Source: Cephalopachus bancanus (lineage: Eukaryota; Chordata; Mammalia; Primates; Tarsiidae). From it: a stretch of 64,000 nucleotides of DNA. The translations under genes and the position numbers were made by a program. Positions 1 to 13,854 of the stretch are shown here, piece by piece (within the stretch, counting starts at the first letter, position 1; the number at the start of each line of letters is the position of its first letter). Where the stretch lies: the NCBI GenBank assembly GCA_027257055.1, contig JAPVLO010000277.1, forward strand, positions 1,302,001 to 1,366,000. The letters run 5' to 3'. A model generated the notes under the pieces. That model ran no database searches, was not told the DNA's origin, and saw nothing but the letters and a program-made list of their open reading frames with translations.

Positions 1-196
1 TGGACGAGAACAGTGTGGTGACTCTTGCAAGAATATCGTGGTGGTATAGTGATATCTAGTCTGCTTGTATGTTTAATTGACCATGCATATGTCATGCTTA
101 TAAGTGCCATCTTATGTTAATCATACTACTAGTTATCATACTAGTTATGTATCAAACTAGTCAGGGGGCTCTTCTTCCTTGTTACCTGGTTGAATT
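1..196. other. Unassigned left edge
   Basis: A+T-rich; nothing recognised. Confidence 0.5.
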
Positions 197-205
197 CATT
201 TGCCT

Positions 206-517
<312 letters not shown>

Positions 518-526
518 CATTTGCCT

Positions 527-1250
527 AGCATGTGAGTTTTGGCGTTATTTGTTCATGTTTTTCCTCTGTGTCCTTTTGCTGAACAGTTATTTCTCTGTGT
601 TTCTTTGTTTTTTGTGGGAAAGCGGGATTTATTGAGAGGACAGAAAAGCTCCCAGAGCAGGAGGGGACCCTGGGGGTTTCCCTCTCTGAGTTTTCAGTGA
701 GACTCAGCAGTCCCGAACTGGCCACTTTCACCTCTCAGGGACACGAGCTGCAGGAGGAGGCTCCAGGGTGGGCACCCGGCAGCCCCAGCCTGCAGCACCC
801 TCGGGTGGCTTCACAGACACCAAGAACCCCACGGCTGGGTAAGAGACCTCCCGGGTCACCCCGCCCAGGTACAGCCTTTGCAGCGTCCCCACGTCTCCTC
901 ACTCTGTGTCTGGGCTGACGGTATTAAAGACGGGACGGGGCCCTATTCTCATGACTTCCCGGCCCTCAGCCCTTGTGGGGTGGGGATGAACTGGGGGGTG
1001 GGTGAGGGAGGCTTAATCACAGCGGGAGAAACCAGGATTCTGCCAAGGGGGACGGTCCCATCAAGCCCAGAGCGTTGAAAGCACGGCTGGGGAAAAGACA
1101 GAGGCCCCTTCCTTGACGGTCTTCAGGATCTTCAAGTCATCGTCAGCTACATTCATTCGTCTCCTGGAGCGATCCTCGTGGGGGTTGCAAAGGTTGGGAA
1201 ACACGCGACTTGTCTCGGAAGCTGCGTGGGTGGCCCCAGCTCTCGCAGTG
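527..1250. other. Unassigned intergenic sequence
   Basis: No gene or repeat recognised; short open frames have no coding character. Confidence 0.5.
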
Positions 1251-1273
1251 TCTCTCTCTCATCTCTCTCTCTC

Positions 1274-1318
<45 letters not shown>
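1251..1318. repeat. (CT)n microsatellite
   Basis: CT units with ATC and GTC interruptions at the left, then a perfect run. Confidence 0.97.
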
Positions 1319-1321
<3 letters not shown>

Positions 1322-2559
1322 TGAGTAAACTCATCATGGGGTCAAGTAGGTGGAACAGAGAGATGTGCTTAGAATCGGCGTCTTGACCTCACCCTTGATG
1401 TCGTCTGTTGGAGGCAGGAATCGGAGGGGAAGCTGGCAAGAGGTCAGGACACTGGCCTTGGAGGACGGTGCCCACCAGGGGCTGTGAATCCGGCTTCTTC
1501 TTTGCCTCTGCCAGGACCCTGAGCTGGGTCAGAAGCAAACGGAAGCAGCCCGACCCGAAAGACTGTTTGGCGTCGGTGGTGAGAAGACTTACACACTTCG
1601 GCTTTCAAGGAGACGGGCAGTGTTTGACGGGAGGCCGAGGGGAAAGGCTCCCAGGTTTAGAATTTCAAGGCACGGGAAGAGAGAGGGCTCAAGCCACAAG
1701 ACAAAGGAGACGGGAAGGGGATTCAGAAAGGGCGGGAAGGAGAGGAAGAATTTGGGTGTGAGGAAGACCCAAGTTGCCACCTGATCTCGCCCCGTGGTGG
1801 ACCTGAGTTCCTCTGAGCCTCGGCCGGTCCATCTAGCCAATGGAGACCAAGAACAGGACCTGCTTCCTAAGGTCACAGCTTAATAATGGGATCTGTCCCC
1901 TGCACCTACAGGGTACAGTAAGCTCGTGGACACGACAGGGTCTGAATAAATTGTAGTCACCATCATCTCTGTGGTTGTGACGACATTAAATCCTATTCCC
2001 CTGGCGGGCAGGGCCCATGCCTGACGGGTGGTGCCCCTGGAGCCCAGCACAGGGCGCAGGAAGGCTGAGGAGGGAGCCAGGGCACCCGTACCCTGGGAGG
2101 AGCCGTGGGATGCACTTCAGAGAGCTGTAGGGAGGATCACAGAGCAAGGCGTGTGAGGTGCCCCGCACGAATCAGGCAGTCCCCCAGACATCGGCTTCGT
2201 GCGGGACCTCACAGCCGTGGAGTTCCTGTCCCCACGGGGCTGCACAGCCGGACGCCCAGACAGAACCTGTCCCCTTCTGTGGGCCTGGAGGGAGGAGGTG
2301 GGCGTAGCCTGACCCCAAGTTTGCCCAAGTTGGGGAAAACTTACAGCTTAGGTCTTCACAACGATGCACATAACTAGGGAGGACTTCAAGCGTTTCCCTG
2401 TGCCTCGTCTCATCTCTGTGAGGTGGGTGGACCGAGTGTTATGATTACAAGCCCACCTTAAGACCAGCACGCCGAGGCTCGGGGGGAACTGGGTGTCTGC
2501 TCCACACCCACCCAGCTTGGAGCGGAATCTGACCTGAGCCCTCTACCCACAAGCCCTGT
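1319..2559. other. Intergenic sequence with weak MIR remnants
   Basis: Possible MIR pieces at 1740-1970 and 2330-2535 (GTGAGGTGGGTGG, CCGAGGCTCGG); otherwise nothing recognised. Confidence 0.45.
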
Positions 2560-3172
2560 TGCCACGGACGGAATGTCTGTGCCCCTCAAATTCATATGTT
2601 GAATTTCTGAATTTGTGGGGGGCCTCGGGAAGGTGAGTAGTCGTGAGGGGGGAGCCCTCATGAATGGGATTAGTGCCTTTTTAAAAAAAAGCCAGGGTGG
2701 CACTCTGTCATCCAGAGGGTGGTGCAGTGACACAATCACAGTTCATCACAGCCTCAGCCCCTGGGCTCAGGTGATCCTTCCACGTCAGCCTCCTGAGTAG
2801 CTGGGATTGCAGGTGTGCGCCACCACATCCAGCTAATTTTTACTTTTATTTTTTGGTAGAGACAAGGTCTCGCTATGTTGCCCAGGCTGGTCTTGAACAA
2901 CTGGGTTCAAGCAGTCTTCCCAACTTGAACTCCCAAAGTGCTGGAATTACGGGCGTGAGCTTCTTAAAGGGAACCCAGAGAGCTCTCTCGCCCTCTTTCC
3001 CCCATGTGAGGCTGCGGCCGCCGTCAGCAGGGTGCAGCCTCACCAGAGCCCAGTCACAGCTGCCACCCTGACCTCAGACTTCCAGCCCCCAGCACAGGCA
3101 GAGACACATTCCTGTGGCTCATAAGCCATCCAGGCTGTGGTGCTTTGTGACAGCAGCTCAGATGGACGGACA
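2560..3172 (+). mobile_element. MaLR LTR (MLT1-type), split by an Alu
   Basis: CCCCTCAAATTCATATGTTGAA, GAGCCCTCATGAATGGGATTAG, then after the Alu AGAGAGCTCTCTCGCCCTC, CCATGTGAGG and GTGGTGCTTTGTGACAGCAGC in MLT1 order. Confidence 0.8.
2682..2960 (-). mobile_element. Old Alu inside the MLT1 LTR
   Basis: CACTCTGTCATCCAGAGGG to GGAATTACGGGCGTGAGC. Confidence 0.9.
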
Positions 3173-3317
3173 CACCTGTGGATCTTTATGAAGCGGCGAA
3201 ACGGGACTGTGCCAGTCAGCTCTGAGGCAGCCTTTCGGCTTCAAGGCTCTGGGATTCTGTGCCGACAGATGCCCCAGGCCGGACTGCCTCAGTGGCCCAA
3301 CCCAGGGACCTTAGCAT

Positions 3318-3397
3318 CTTGAACTTGAACTCCTGGCCTCAAGCAATCCTCCCAAAGGGCTGGGACTACAAGTGTGACTCAATGCACCCAGCCACGT
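3318..3397 (-). mobile_element. Alu fragment (5' end)
   Basis: AACTCCTGGCCTCAAGCAATC and GCTGGGACTACAAGTGTGAC only. Confidence 0.75.
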
Positions 3398-3461
3398 CTT
3401 GGAAAATAACTTTTGGAGACAGCAAAGCTCATGGGGGAAGGTGTTAACTGGTACTGAAGGC

Positions 3462-3605
3462 TTCTCTGGACACTGCGCTGGGTGATGTGCAGGTAACTGA
3501 ATGCTCACAACCATTCCAAGCTGAGTAGGGAATAGGTATTATCGTCTGTTTGTAGAAGAGGAGCCTGAGGTTCATAGAGGTCCCACAGAATTCAGAGAAT
3601 CGGGG
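3462..3605 (-). repeat. MIR fragment
   Basis: ACTGAATGCTCACAACCATTC and GAAGAGGAGCCTGAGGTTC. Confidence 0.5.
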
Positions 3606-4117
3606 GGAACACCAGGAATAAGGAAACCCAGATGGGCAGTGTTTAGAGAACGCCCCTTAGCATACCACATGCACAAGGCGTGTTAAGGGCACCCCCACGG
3701 GCACAGGTCCTTTGGTCAGGCCGTCCTAGGCTGGGATGTCGCCATTCCCCGCCAGGCCCGTGCTCCTAGCCCAGGGAGCAGGGCTTGTGGCTCATTCAGA
3801 GTCTTGGCGGATGCTTGGTGTTTACACCACCTCCCCTGAGATGAGACGCTGAGCTCCCTCCACGGCCCCTCCCAGCAAGCAGAAGAGTGGACATGCCTGA
3901 CCAGCTGCTGGCCCTGGGTTGACCCCACGACCCCAGAGTTCTCACAGGGAGACTGTCCTGCGGTGGGCCGGGACCACCCACGATGCCGCCGAGACAAGGT
4001 GGGGGTGGAGCAGAGGGGGAACCAGGGAGAAGGACCCCTCAGGCCTCAGTCTGGACCCCCCTGCAGTCAGATAATCAGTGTCCATGGCTCAGAAGGACAG
4101 CGATGCAAACACTGGCG
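3606..4117. other. Unassigned intergenic sequence
   Basis: Nothing recognised. Confidence 0.5.
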
Positions 4118-4285
4118 GATGACCACGGAGCACTTCACAAACACCAGCCCCTTATCCTCACGCGGCCCTGCCAGGCAGGCGCTGTTGTTGTCCAGATTGT
4201 GCAGCTGGGGAAACTGAGGCAGAGAGGGTAAATCACGTGCCTGAGGTTACTCCCGACTGAGCCAGGACCCGCATCCAGGTGTGGG
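4118..4285 (-). repeat. MIR SINE
   Basis: CTTATCCTCACGCGGCCCTG, GGGGAAACTGAGGCAGAGAGG and AGCCAGGACCCGCATCCAG. Confidence 0.7.
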
Positions 4286-5054
4286 GGCCCCCGAGTCCGC
4301 TAGGCCTCCCCTTCCACTGCCCAGGCCCCACCTCAGTTCCCGAGGGGGCTTTCCATCGTGTGTGCTGTCAGGACACCTGGTGTGATGCGGAGCTCGGCGT
4401 GAGAAGGAAGGAGGCTGAGCGCTTCGTGGCTGGCGGGCAGTGTGCCGCCACCCATCCCCCTATAGCCCTGGTCCCCAGCGTGGGAGGACATGCGGCCACT
4501 GTCTGAGAGCTTGTCCAGCCACAGGGCAGAGAACTCATTCAAGACCACATGTGACCTCCCCTGGGTGGGGTTGGGGTGGTCTAGCATCTCCTGAGTCCCA
4601 GGCATTGTTCCAGCTGCAATTCAACTCAAGGGACAGGTCACAGCATCCTCGAGCTGCACGGATGTATGTCATTTCCGCCAGGCCCCCCGCCTCCATCACG
4701 GCCTGAGCTTCATGATGAATTTCCAACTTGAACTTCAAGAGAAGGGTGTATTGTGGGCTACATGGACTTCCCTCCCCCACCCCCGCCAAATACTATCAGG
4801 TAATGAAATTGCCAATATTCAATTATTTTTCACCTACAAACATGATAGTTTCATAGGATCCACAGTAATGCTTGAGAGGGTCACAGTGAACCAACAGAAC
4901 TTGCTGGAAAGCCCCGAGTGGACTCTTAAGTCATATCGCACCCCAAGTCCTTTCTCGCCCAGCTGACTCAGTTAACGTTCCAGGGCAAAGTGCTTTCCAG
5001 GGCTTTGAGCTGGGAGGAGCCGGGCTCCAGCCTGTCAGCAAACCCTGTCAACCC
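4286..5054. other. Unassigned intergenic sequence
   Basis: Nothing recognised. Confidence 0.5.
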
Positions 5055-5235
5055 AGGAAAGGTGGGAAGGACACCGGACTAGAGGCCAAAAGCCACGTGA
5101 CCTTAGGCAATGCACCCGACTCCCCCGAGCCTCAGTTTCCTCCTCTGCACTTCCCACAGGGTTATCGCACCATGACACGAAAGGATGTGGTGAAGTGTCT
5201 GACCCTAGGCCAGGCGCTCGGTCTGTGCTCCCCAA
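5055..5235 (+). repeat. MIR SINE
   Basis: CACGTGACCTTAGGCAATGC, AGCCTCAGTTTCCTCCTCTGC. Confidence 0.7.
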
Positions 5236-5599
5236 GCTGGTGTGGGCTGAGTTGGTCGCCAAGAACCACATTTGGCCAGGAAGAGTCTCCACCAAGATGC
5301 GTGGCCAGAACCGGCTGCCTCGGCCTCAGCCGCCCCAGCTCCCGCTGGCCGAGGCCCGCAGCTGCTGAAAGCCAGGCTGGCCCTGCCGTGGTCCCGTTCA
5401 CCCCCTCCATCCATTTGCTCCGTCTCTTCTGGGCCTGCTGGGTGTGGTTTAGCCAGAGGCCCCACAAACGTGCTCCGGCGGGCTGTGGGGCCTGCGGGCC
5501 AAGACAATGGCTACCCTCGGCTCCAGCCCTTCGAAGGCAGACCCCACGGTCTCCACCCTTCCCTGAAGCCCGGTCCCTCGAATGAGCCCACACTTCCCG

Positions 5600-6735
5600 C
5601 TCCATGACACCCTCACATAGCAAACCCCTCCCTGACACCCCCTCTCTCATGAGCCCCCTCCATGGCACCCCACTGCCCCATGGCCACCCCTCTGGGACAC
5701 CCCACGCCCTTAGGTCCACCCCTCCATGGCGCCCCACTCCCCCATGACCACTCCGCCATGACACCCTACTGGCCCATGACCGCCCCGTGACCGCCCCTCT
5801 GTGGCACCATCCCTCTGTGACACCCCACCGCCCGAGGACCGTCTCTCCGTGACACCCCGCTCCCCCATGACCACTCCATAACAACCTACTGCCCACGGCC
5901 ACCCCTCTGGGACACCCCATCCCCCACGACCACCCCTTCGTGACAACCCACTGCCCTAGACTCCGTCTCCGTGACCACTCTGTCTTAACAATTCACTCCC
6001 CCATGGCCACCCTTCTGGGACACCACACTCCCCCATGACCGCCCCTCTGTGACACTCATCCCCCCCGACCATGCTTCCTATGACCACTCCGCCATGACAA
6101 CCCACTGCCCCATGGCCACCCCTCTGGGACACCCCATCCCCCACGACCACCCCTTCGTGACAACCCACTACCCTAGACTACCTCTCCGTGTACCCTACTC
6201 CCCCATGACCACTCTGTCATAACAATTCACTCCCCCATGGCCGCCCCTCCGGGACACTCATCCCCCCCGACCATGCCTCCTATGACCACTCCGCCATGAC
6301 ACCCCACTGCCCCATGGCCACCCCCCGGGACACCCCACGCCCCCAGGACCACCCCTCCATGGCGTCCCACTCCTCCAAGACCACTCCGCCATGACACCCC
6401 ACCGCCCGAGGACCGTCTCTCCCTGACACGCCGCTCCCCCATGGCCACTCCATCATACCAGCCCACTGCCGCATGTCCACCCCTCCGTGATATGCCACTC
6501 CCCCATGACCTCCCCTCCATGATACCCAATCCCCCATGGCCACCCCAGTCCTCTGTGACCACCCCCCGTGACCCTCATCCCCCAGCCATGCCTCCTATGA
6601 CCACTCCGCCATGACACCCCACGCCCCCATAGCCACCCTCCATGACAGCCTCTCCATAACACCCCACTCCCCACGACCACCTCTCCTTGGCACCCATCAC
6701 CTCGTGACCATGCATCCTAGGACACACCGGCCCCT
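5600..6735. repeat. C-rich minisatellite / VNTR
   Basis: More than 30 variant units of about 30 bp built on CCCATGACCACTCCGCCATG and ACACCCCACTGCCCCATGG. Higher-order repeats are visible: GACCATGCCTCCTATGACC-type segments at 6067, 6269 and about 6586, and a CGTGACAACCCACT...CTAGACT block at about 5911-5965 and 6128-6180. Confidence 0.92.
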
Positions 6736-6929
6736 AGGGAACACGCCCATCCCGCCTCGATTCTTTCCTGGACCCCTGGAGTCTCTCCTTTCGACTGCTC
6801 TGGGAATGATTGAGGCAGAGTGCAGCCGTCGCCACTGGCCCTTGGGAGAACCGAGAAAGTGGTGACGTCTTCCCACATCTGCCCCTCTCAATCTTGATCG
6901 TTGTCCCCAAGAGCTAGGGGACATTCAAC

Positions 6930-7085
6930 GAGAGCTTTCTAGGTGCCAGGTCTTGCCCTAAGTATTTGCAATAACCCTAGGAGACAGAACTATGATGATG
7001 TTCATTAAAAAGAAGCAGGGCACAGAGAATTTAGGAAACTGACCAGAAATCACACAGAGATGGAGCCCAGGCAGAGGCAATTAGG
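6930..7085 (-). repeat. MIR fragment
   Basis: CTAGGTGCCAGGTCTTGCCC, ATAACCCTAGGAGACAGAAC, AATCACACAGAGATGGAGCCC. Confidence 0.6.
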
Positions 7086-7539
7086 GGAACTTGGAGCCAC
7101 CCAGCTCTGAGGGCGTAAGGGCCTTTCTAGGCTGAGGCCTGGAATGCCCTTCTCCGCTCGTAAGTGCTGCTGGGACCCCGAAGGGGGCTGAGTTACCTGA
7201 CCAAGAAGAGGCGGAGCTAGGAACAGGGGCAGAGTCTCTGAAAACCCAGTGACTTTTCCAACGATTGGAGATTCCCACTCCCTGAGCTCACCAGGCACTT
7301 TTGTCCAGCATTTTCCAAAGCTGCCCAAATCCCAGTCGCCTTCAGCCTTCTCTGAGAAGCCTGAACAGGGCCCTCCCCCTTGTGGCCACGCCTGCCCGTT
7401 AGGGGTGACCTGGACTCCCAGACTGGACTCTGCGTGGCAACGGTGATCTTGAAAGCAGGACCGTCCTGTTAGTTTCAGGGAGAGGAAGGAACTCAGGAGA
7501 GTACTGTCAGGGAATTGCTTTAAAACAGGGGAATGATCC
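7086..7539. other. Unassigned intergenic sequence
   Basis: Nothing recognised. Confidence 0.5.
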
Positions 7540-7837
7540 GTCGGGCGCAGTGGCTCACGCCTGTAATCTCAGCCCCGTGGGAGGCTGAGGTGGGAGGATT
7601 GCTTGAGCTCAGGAGTTAGAGAGCAGACTGGGCAACACAGCGAGTCCTCACTTCTGCAAGAAACAAAAAAATTAGCTGGGCGTGGCGGTGTGCACCTGTA
7701 GTCCTAGCCACTCAGAAGGATCGCCCAAGCCCAGGAGGTCGAGGCTGTGGTGAGCCGTGATGGCGCCACTGCACTCCTGCCCGGGTGACAGAGTATGACG
7801 TCCCGATTCAGGAAAAACAGGAGAAAAACAAACAAGC
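7540..7837 (+). mobile_element. AluJ-like element
   Basis: TCGGGCGCAGTGGCTCACGCC to GCACTCCTGCCCGGGTGAC, with CACCTGTAGTCCTAGCC. Confidence 0.93.
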
Positions 7838-9304
7838 AGGGGAAAGTCCGTGGGGAGCACATCCAGTAGGTTTCTGGATGTTCTTGGAAACCCCGCTGGG
7901 GTCCGGTACTTTTCCTTTGGCGCCGGGTTGGCCAGGACTGCTTCCTCAAGGAGTGTGCCCAGGAAAGCTCACCTCGGCCTGTCAGAATTACGGATGGAGT
8001 CGGAAGCGACCTGGCGGGTCATCTCACCTTTCCACTTCATTTTACGAATGGGGAAACCGAGATCCAGAGATCGACGCTGAGGATGGCGATGAGGACGACG
8101 CCGTGGCAATGACCATGACATCCAGATCCTGACACGGCTCGGCTGGGTTCCAGGGGCTCGATTTTCATTTTCTTAACACCCGAGGGCCTGGCACCCATCT
8201 GACGCCTCCTTCACCCTTGTGGACACTTCTGTTACACCTACTTTACAGATGGGAGAAGGGAGGCCAGCCAATGGCACGGCTGAGGTCCGCGGGGCCCTGC
8301 AGGGCTCAGACCCCAGGTAGTACTCTGTCCACCCCACCCCTGCCTGAAGACTCTCGGAGACTCATTCTCAGTTCCCGGGCTCCAGGTCGTGACATTTGTA
8401 TGGCCGTCACGTTTCAAGAGGGCCACCTCCAATCATTGCCAAGGATGAGGGGACATGATGCATCCCCACTGAAGTGAGGGACACTGGGAGACCCCGGGCA
8501 AGGGTTGGCTAGGTCCGCCGGACCCGCCTGCAGAACCCTCCAGGCAGAAGTCTGTCCAGTATCCCGGTATTTGCAGTCCAAATCCTGGATCTTTCGTGTA
8601 TTTTTTGCTGACCTGGGTGACTTAATCTCTCAGAGTGTTGCCTTATCTCTGGGCACCCCAGAATCTACCTGTTAGGATTGTGCAGAGACAAAAAAAAGAG
8701 GCAGGCCCTGCCCAGCACAGTGGCTGACCACAGGAGGCAGCAGTGGACACTGGTGTCATGACTGCTGTTGCCAGAAGAAGGGCTGTGGGAAGAAAGGCCG
8801 TCCTTGGGATGGCACTGTGGTGGAGCTGCTGCCAGTGGCCAGAAGCCCCCTACCCTTCGTTAGGATGCTGTTCGGGGCCAAGAGGAGGGTGCCAGTCCCC
8901 TCCGCCCCACGGGTGTGAGGCCTGGACTCCCTCACGGCCTCCCTCTGGAGGGACGGTCAGCCAGGGTGGACTGTCCAAAGGAGCACGGAAGGCAGCGCGG
9001 GCCGACCCCCCACGGAGGCCCTGATAACCTGGGGGAGGTGCTGTCTGGAGAGGAAGTGAGCAGGGACAGGGTGGGAGGGACCCCTAGAGCCCCAGGGCAG
9101 GACCCAGCCCCGGGGTCATGTCATCCATTCTTGGCCACCAGGCACGACGGCACCGGACCATCCATCACTGCCCCGAATGCATTAGCGCATTCTCACTCCA
9201 GAGACGGGGCAGGGCAGGGGGACAGAGCAAAACGCCGGCGTCCTCCCGCACCCCTCTGTCCCTTAGCCCCTGCCACCCCTCCCCAGAGGTAGGGAGGCTG
9301 TGCC
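7838..9304. other. Intergenic sequence with MIR remnants
   Basis: MIR-like pieces at 8205-8345 (CTACTTTACAGATGGGAGAAG, minus) and 8560-8735 (GACCTGGGTGACTTAATCTCTC, plus). The rest is unassigned. Confidence 0.45.
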
Positions 9305-10301
<997 letters not shown>

Positions 10302-10439
10302 TTTTCCTGCAGGAAAATTTTCTAGAAATGCAGTAGTCCCATCAACCTTTTGGAAGTCCCAGATGCTTCCCCACGGGCTCTATCACATTACACTGCCTTC
10401 GGCCTTTGCTAGAACCCCTCGTTTCCCTCATGCCCACCA

Positions 10440-11130
10440 ATATTATGGGGTGTGAGCAGTACAGCCATTTTGCCATTCATTGGCAAGAAATTCTACAGTC
10501 CTACCTGATCTGTATTTTCCATGGACTGGTGTGGTTGAGGGCCGTCTTCTCTATCTACGAGCTGTTAGTAGTTCTCTTCCTGTGCAGTGCCCTTTCTTAT
10601 CCTTTGTCCATTTGTCTTTGGATGGTTTAGCAATAGGAAGAGCCTCTTCGGTTTTATCTGCAGGGATATTTTGTTATATAGACACTGCTGATATTTTGTT
10701 CCCATCTGACACTCACTTTAACTTTGCTCAAACATCCTCAGGAGGGTTTCCCTCTGCAGGATTTGCAGCAATCCCACCCTATGCTTCCGAAGTTTAGTCC
10801 ACATTTCTCCCTCCGAAATCCAGTAAAAACACTAAACGCTTCCTTCTGTTGATACCCACCTGTGCCAGACATTCTGCTGAGTGCTGGAGAGGCATCGTCT
10901 TGTCCACTCCAGGCAAGGCCCCTGATTAGGGAATATGTTTGACCACCAGGGAAACAGGCCCAAAGAGCTGACTGCCCTCCTGGAAGACCACAAGATTGAG
11001 TGGGACAGGAGGACTTGCGGGGCTGGAGTCCAAGTCCTTCTGGCCCCAGAGTCCTGACCTCTGTGCTTCTCTTCCTCTCAACCTCAGTTGGCTTTTCTTG
11101 TGGCTCGAACCATCCTTGCCTGAGCACTGA
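10440..11130. other. Weak L1-like and MIR-like remnants
   Basis: 10540-10740 (CCTTTGTCCATTTGTCTTTGG, TTTTGTTATATAGACACTG) recalls antisense L1; 10855-11060 recalls MIR. Confidence 0.35.
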
Positions 11131-11214
11131 CTGAGCATGTTGTTTGGGGTTAATATGTTACTAGGTGTGCAGATGCAGGCAAAGGAAACTAACAACTTGC
11201 CCCCATCCATCTGT

Positions 11215-11310
11215 GTGTCTGACAAATGTTCACTGAGCACTTTAAATGGGTCAGACCCAGTGCCAGGAGTTGGGGACACAGTGGGGGAAAAGACCCTGCC
11301 TGGCTCAAAG
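11215..11310. repeat. L2-like fragment
   Basis: TTCACTGAGCACTTTAAATGG, CCAGTGCCAGGAGTTGGGG. Confidence 0.4.
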
Positions 11311-11413
11311 AAAAGGGGACAGTTTGGCTAAACTATTTCTCATTTTGTTGTTTTGTTTGTTCATTCACTCAATAAATGTCCTTGGATTTCCTAGGAGGCA
11401 GGAACCCTGCCTA

Positions 11414-11705
11414 TTTTTTTTTTCCTTTTTTTTTTGAGATAGGATCTCACTCTGTCACTCAGGCCGTCATGATCACAACTCACTAAAGCCTTGAATTCCT
11501 GGGGTCTAGTAATCCTCCCACCTCAGCCTCCAAAGTAGTTAGAACTACAGACAAATGCAACCACACCCAGCTAATTTTTTTAAAAAATTTGTTCTTTGTG
11601 GAGACAGGGTTTCTCTATGTTTCCCAGGCTTGTCTTGAGTTCCTGGTCCCCTGCCTTAGCTTCCCAAAGCGCTGGAATTATAGGTGTGAGCCACCATGCC
11701 CGGCC
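11414..11705 (-). mobile_element. AluJ-like element
   Basis: TTTGAGATAGGATCTCACTC to GAGCCACCATGCCCGGCC. Confidence 0.94.
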
Positions 11706-12559
11706 AACTCCCTGTTTTACTTAATTTCAGGTGTGGTGTGTGGGGTGGAGTTGGGACCCCTATTTAGTGCGAGGGGCTACAAGTGAGTAAGGTGACATCA
11801 CTGGCTGTCACACAGAGCTTCGGAGATAAGCAGGAAACAACACAACTAAGGAACGATGCCAATGACAGAAAGCTTGTACAGTTCCATGACGGCTTCCTTC
11901 CTTTCCAGACACCCCAGTTTGGGTAGTCACACGTGCAGCAAACCCACCCATGTACACACGCACACACACACATGCACACGTCCACCCTCCTCTGGCCTCT
12001 GGGGCACCAAGCGTGCACTGTATCTGCTCTCTGGAGAGCACAGGGCACGTGGCCCAGACCTGTCTGTGTAAGGCCAGGGCCTGGTGGTTCATGGGAAAAG
12101 GCCACCACAGTCCAGAGTAGTGAGCAGGAAGCTAATTTTAACCAGGAACAGCAGAGTGGCCTTGGCACAGGAGCGAAGGCTGCAACAAAGATGCCCCTAG
12201 ATGGTAGCCCGGCCCTTCTGGAAGACGTCAGACTGAGACTGGGACCTCTCCTGGCCCCGCGGCCCACCCTTCCTCCCAGGCGACGCTGTCAGCTCTGGGC
12301 AGCAATCCCTCTTCACCTCATCAGCCCTCAGTGATCGCATGCAGACCTCTTGGGACTGGCTCCCATCAGCCCCTGTCACTGCCCAGGGGGGACGGGTGGC
12401 CCAGGGCCCATGCCACTGATTGGAAATGGTCGAGGGTGGGATGGGGGTGAGAAGTGGTGCTAGGGCTCTGGCAGGCAGGGCTCCTGGTGCCCCCAGGGAA
12501 GGTGCTGTGTGGCCTGGGCTGTGGCTCTCAAGTGTGTTTGGGGGAAGGAAGCGTTTACC
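11706..12559. other. Unassigned intergenic sequence
   Basis: A short CACACA/TGTACACAC patch at 11945-11985; otherwise nothing recognised. Confidence 0.5.
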
Positions 12560-12755
12560 AACATCCTACTGTATGCAAACACTGTGCCTGGAGTTTTGTG
12601 CTCATTATCTCAGTTCATCCTCAGCTTCCTTTTGAGATAGGTACGCTGGCGCCCGTGTTAAAGATGGGGAAACTGAGGCTTAGGGAGGTTCAATAATCTG
12701 CTGGGGACCCCACAGATGACAGGAGGCCGAGCCAAGAGGTATAGCAAGCCTGACC
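12560..12755 (-). repeat. MIR SINE
   Basis: CTGGAGTTTTGTGCTCATTATC, GATGGGGAAACTGAGGCTTAG. Confidence 0.7.
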
Positions 12756-13854
12756 TGATGCCCCCAAAACCTGTTCTTCTGCACCACGGCCCACAGCAGA
12801 CAAGGGGGCCAGGCCAGAGAGGGGTGCCAGCCAAGCACAGGCCTGGCGGCTTCCGGGCCAAATCCAGCTGTGGTTCCAGCTTGCCAGGCGGCCTCGGCCT
12901 CAAGCCTCTCTTGCTCCCTGTCCCGGGAAGCCCGGCTGGAGGTGGCTGCACCGAGGCCTGGGACGGCTTCAGGCCGACCAGGGCTTGGGTCCCAGGTGGT
13001 GAGCTTAGCAGATGACCTCAATCCTCAGAGCCTCGGTGTTCTTCTCTGCAAAATGGGACCAGCCACGGAATCTACTTCTGAGGGCAGCCCACTGGCTTAT
13101 ATGAGACTGTGCTCCTGGAGAAAGACACAGTGGCGGGCACATGACAGAGCTCAGTGGCATTCTTGGCAGCGAGATTGCTACCCACGTCCTTCTCATGAGC
13201 ACAGGCGATACCTCGCTTCCCTGAGCAAACGTTCCTCGGGAGTGAAGGCCTGTCTCCCTCGTGGCTGTGTCTCTTCAGGGCCAGGCAAGGGCCGGAGAGG
13301 TCGCACGGTCTTCCCAGTGCCAGCTGGACATCTTCTGTATGTGCCCCAACATGTCAAATCTTCCCAAAGGCGACTTCTAGAGTCCGCTGCTGACGTCAGG
13401 CAGAGTCGCTGCTCTGTGAGTCCTCAGCAGCGCTCCTGACCCGGTGCACGGGGCCTCTGGCCACTTGGCCTCTCCAGGGATGCTGTACTGAGTCGAGTGT
13501 GAGGGGCCCTGAAGCCCGGTGGCCTCGTCAGCGCCAGCTGCTTCTCCCCCTTGCTCCTTCCTGCCGGGCCTTCAAGGACCTTCCTGTCATTCTCCCGGCA
13601 TGGTTTGCTTAACCTTGTTAAAAGGATTGCCCCCCGAGGGCCACCCCATGGGCCTCGTGCGGTCAAGTCTGCCCTGGTCCTCCACTTCTCAAGAGCACAT
13701 TTGGTCTCAGCGCCCTCTGTGAGGGCGATCCCTGGAGTGTGGGAACAGAGCCGAGCCTAGGATTTGCGGTCCGGGGCCCCTGCATTCTAGGGATTTGACG
13801 TGGGGGACAGGCTCAGTGAGGACGGTAGAGACCGTCCTCAGGTCCAGCACGCAG
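12756..13854. other. Intergenic sequence, one MIR-like piece
   Basis: 12985-13170 (GAGCCTCGGTGTTCTTCTCTGC, AAAATGGGACC) may be MIR; the rest unassigned. Confidence 0.45.

Noticed and set aside
1113..1337. Leu/Ser-rich and Arg/Glu-rich frames
   Set aside because: Pure translations of the (CT)n/(GA)n microsatellite.
2560..3172. Possible exon with splice-like AG/GT near 2630 and 3000
   Set aside because: The sequence is an MLT1-type LTR with an Alu inside; the apparent sites have no reading-frame support.
5162..6680. Overlapping Gly-, Trp- and Arg-rich frames on the minus strand
   Set aside because: They are the translation of the minisatellite; unit length changes break the frame repeatedly and no start context or splice sites support a gene.
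5600..6735. CRISPR-like regularity of short repeats
   Set aside because: Units vary, have no constant spacers and sit in a mammalian genome; this is a minisatellite.
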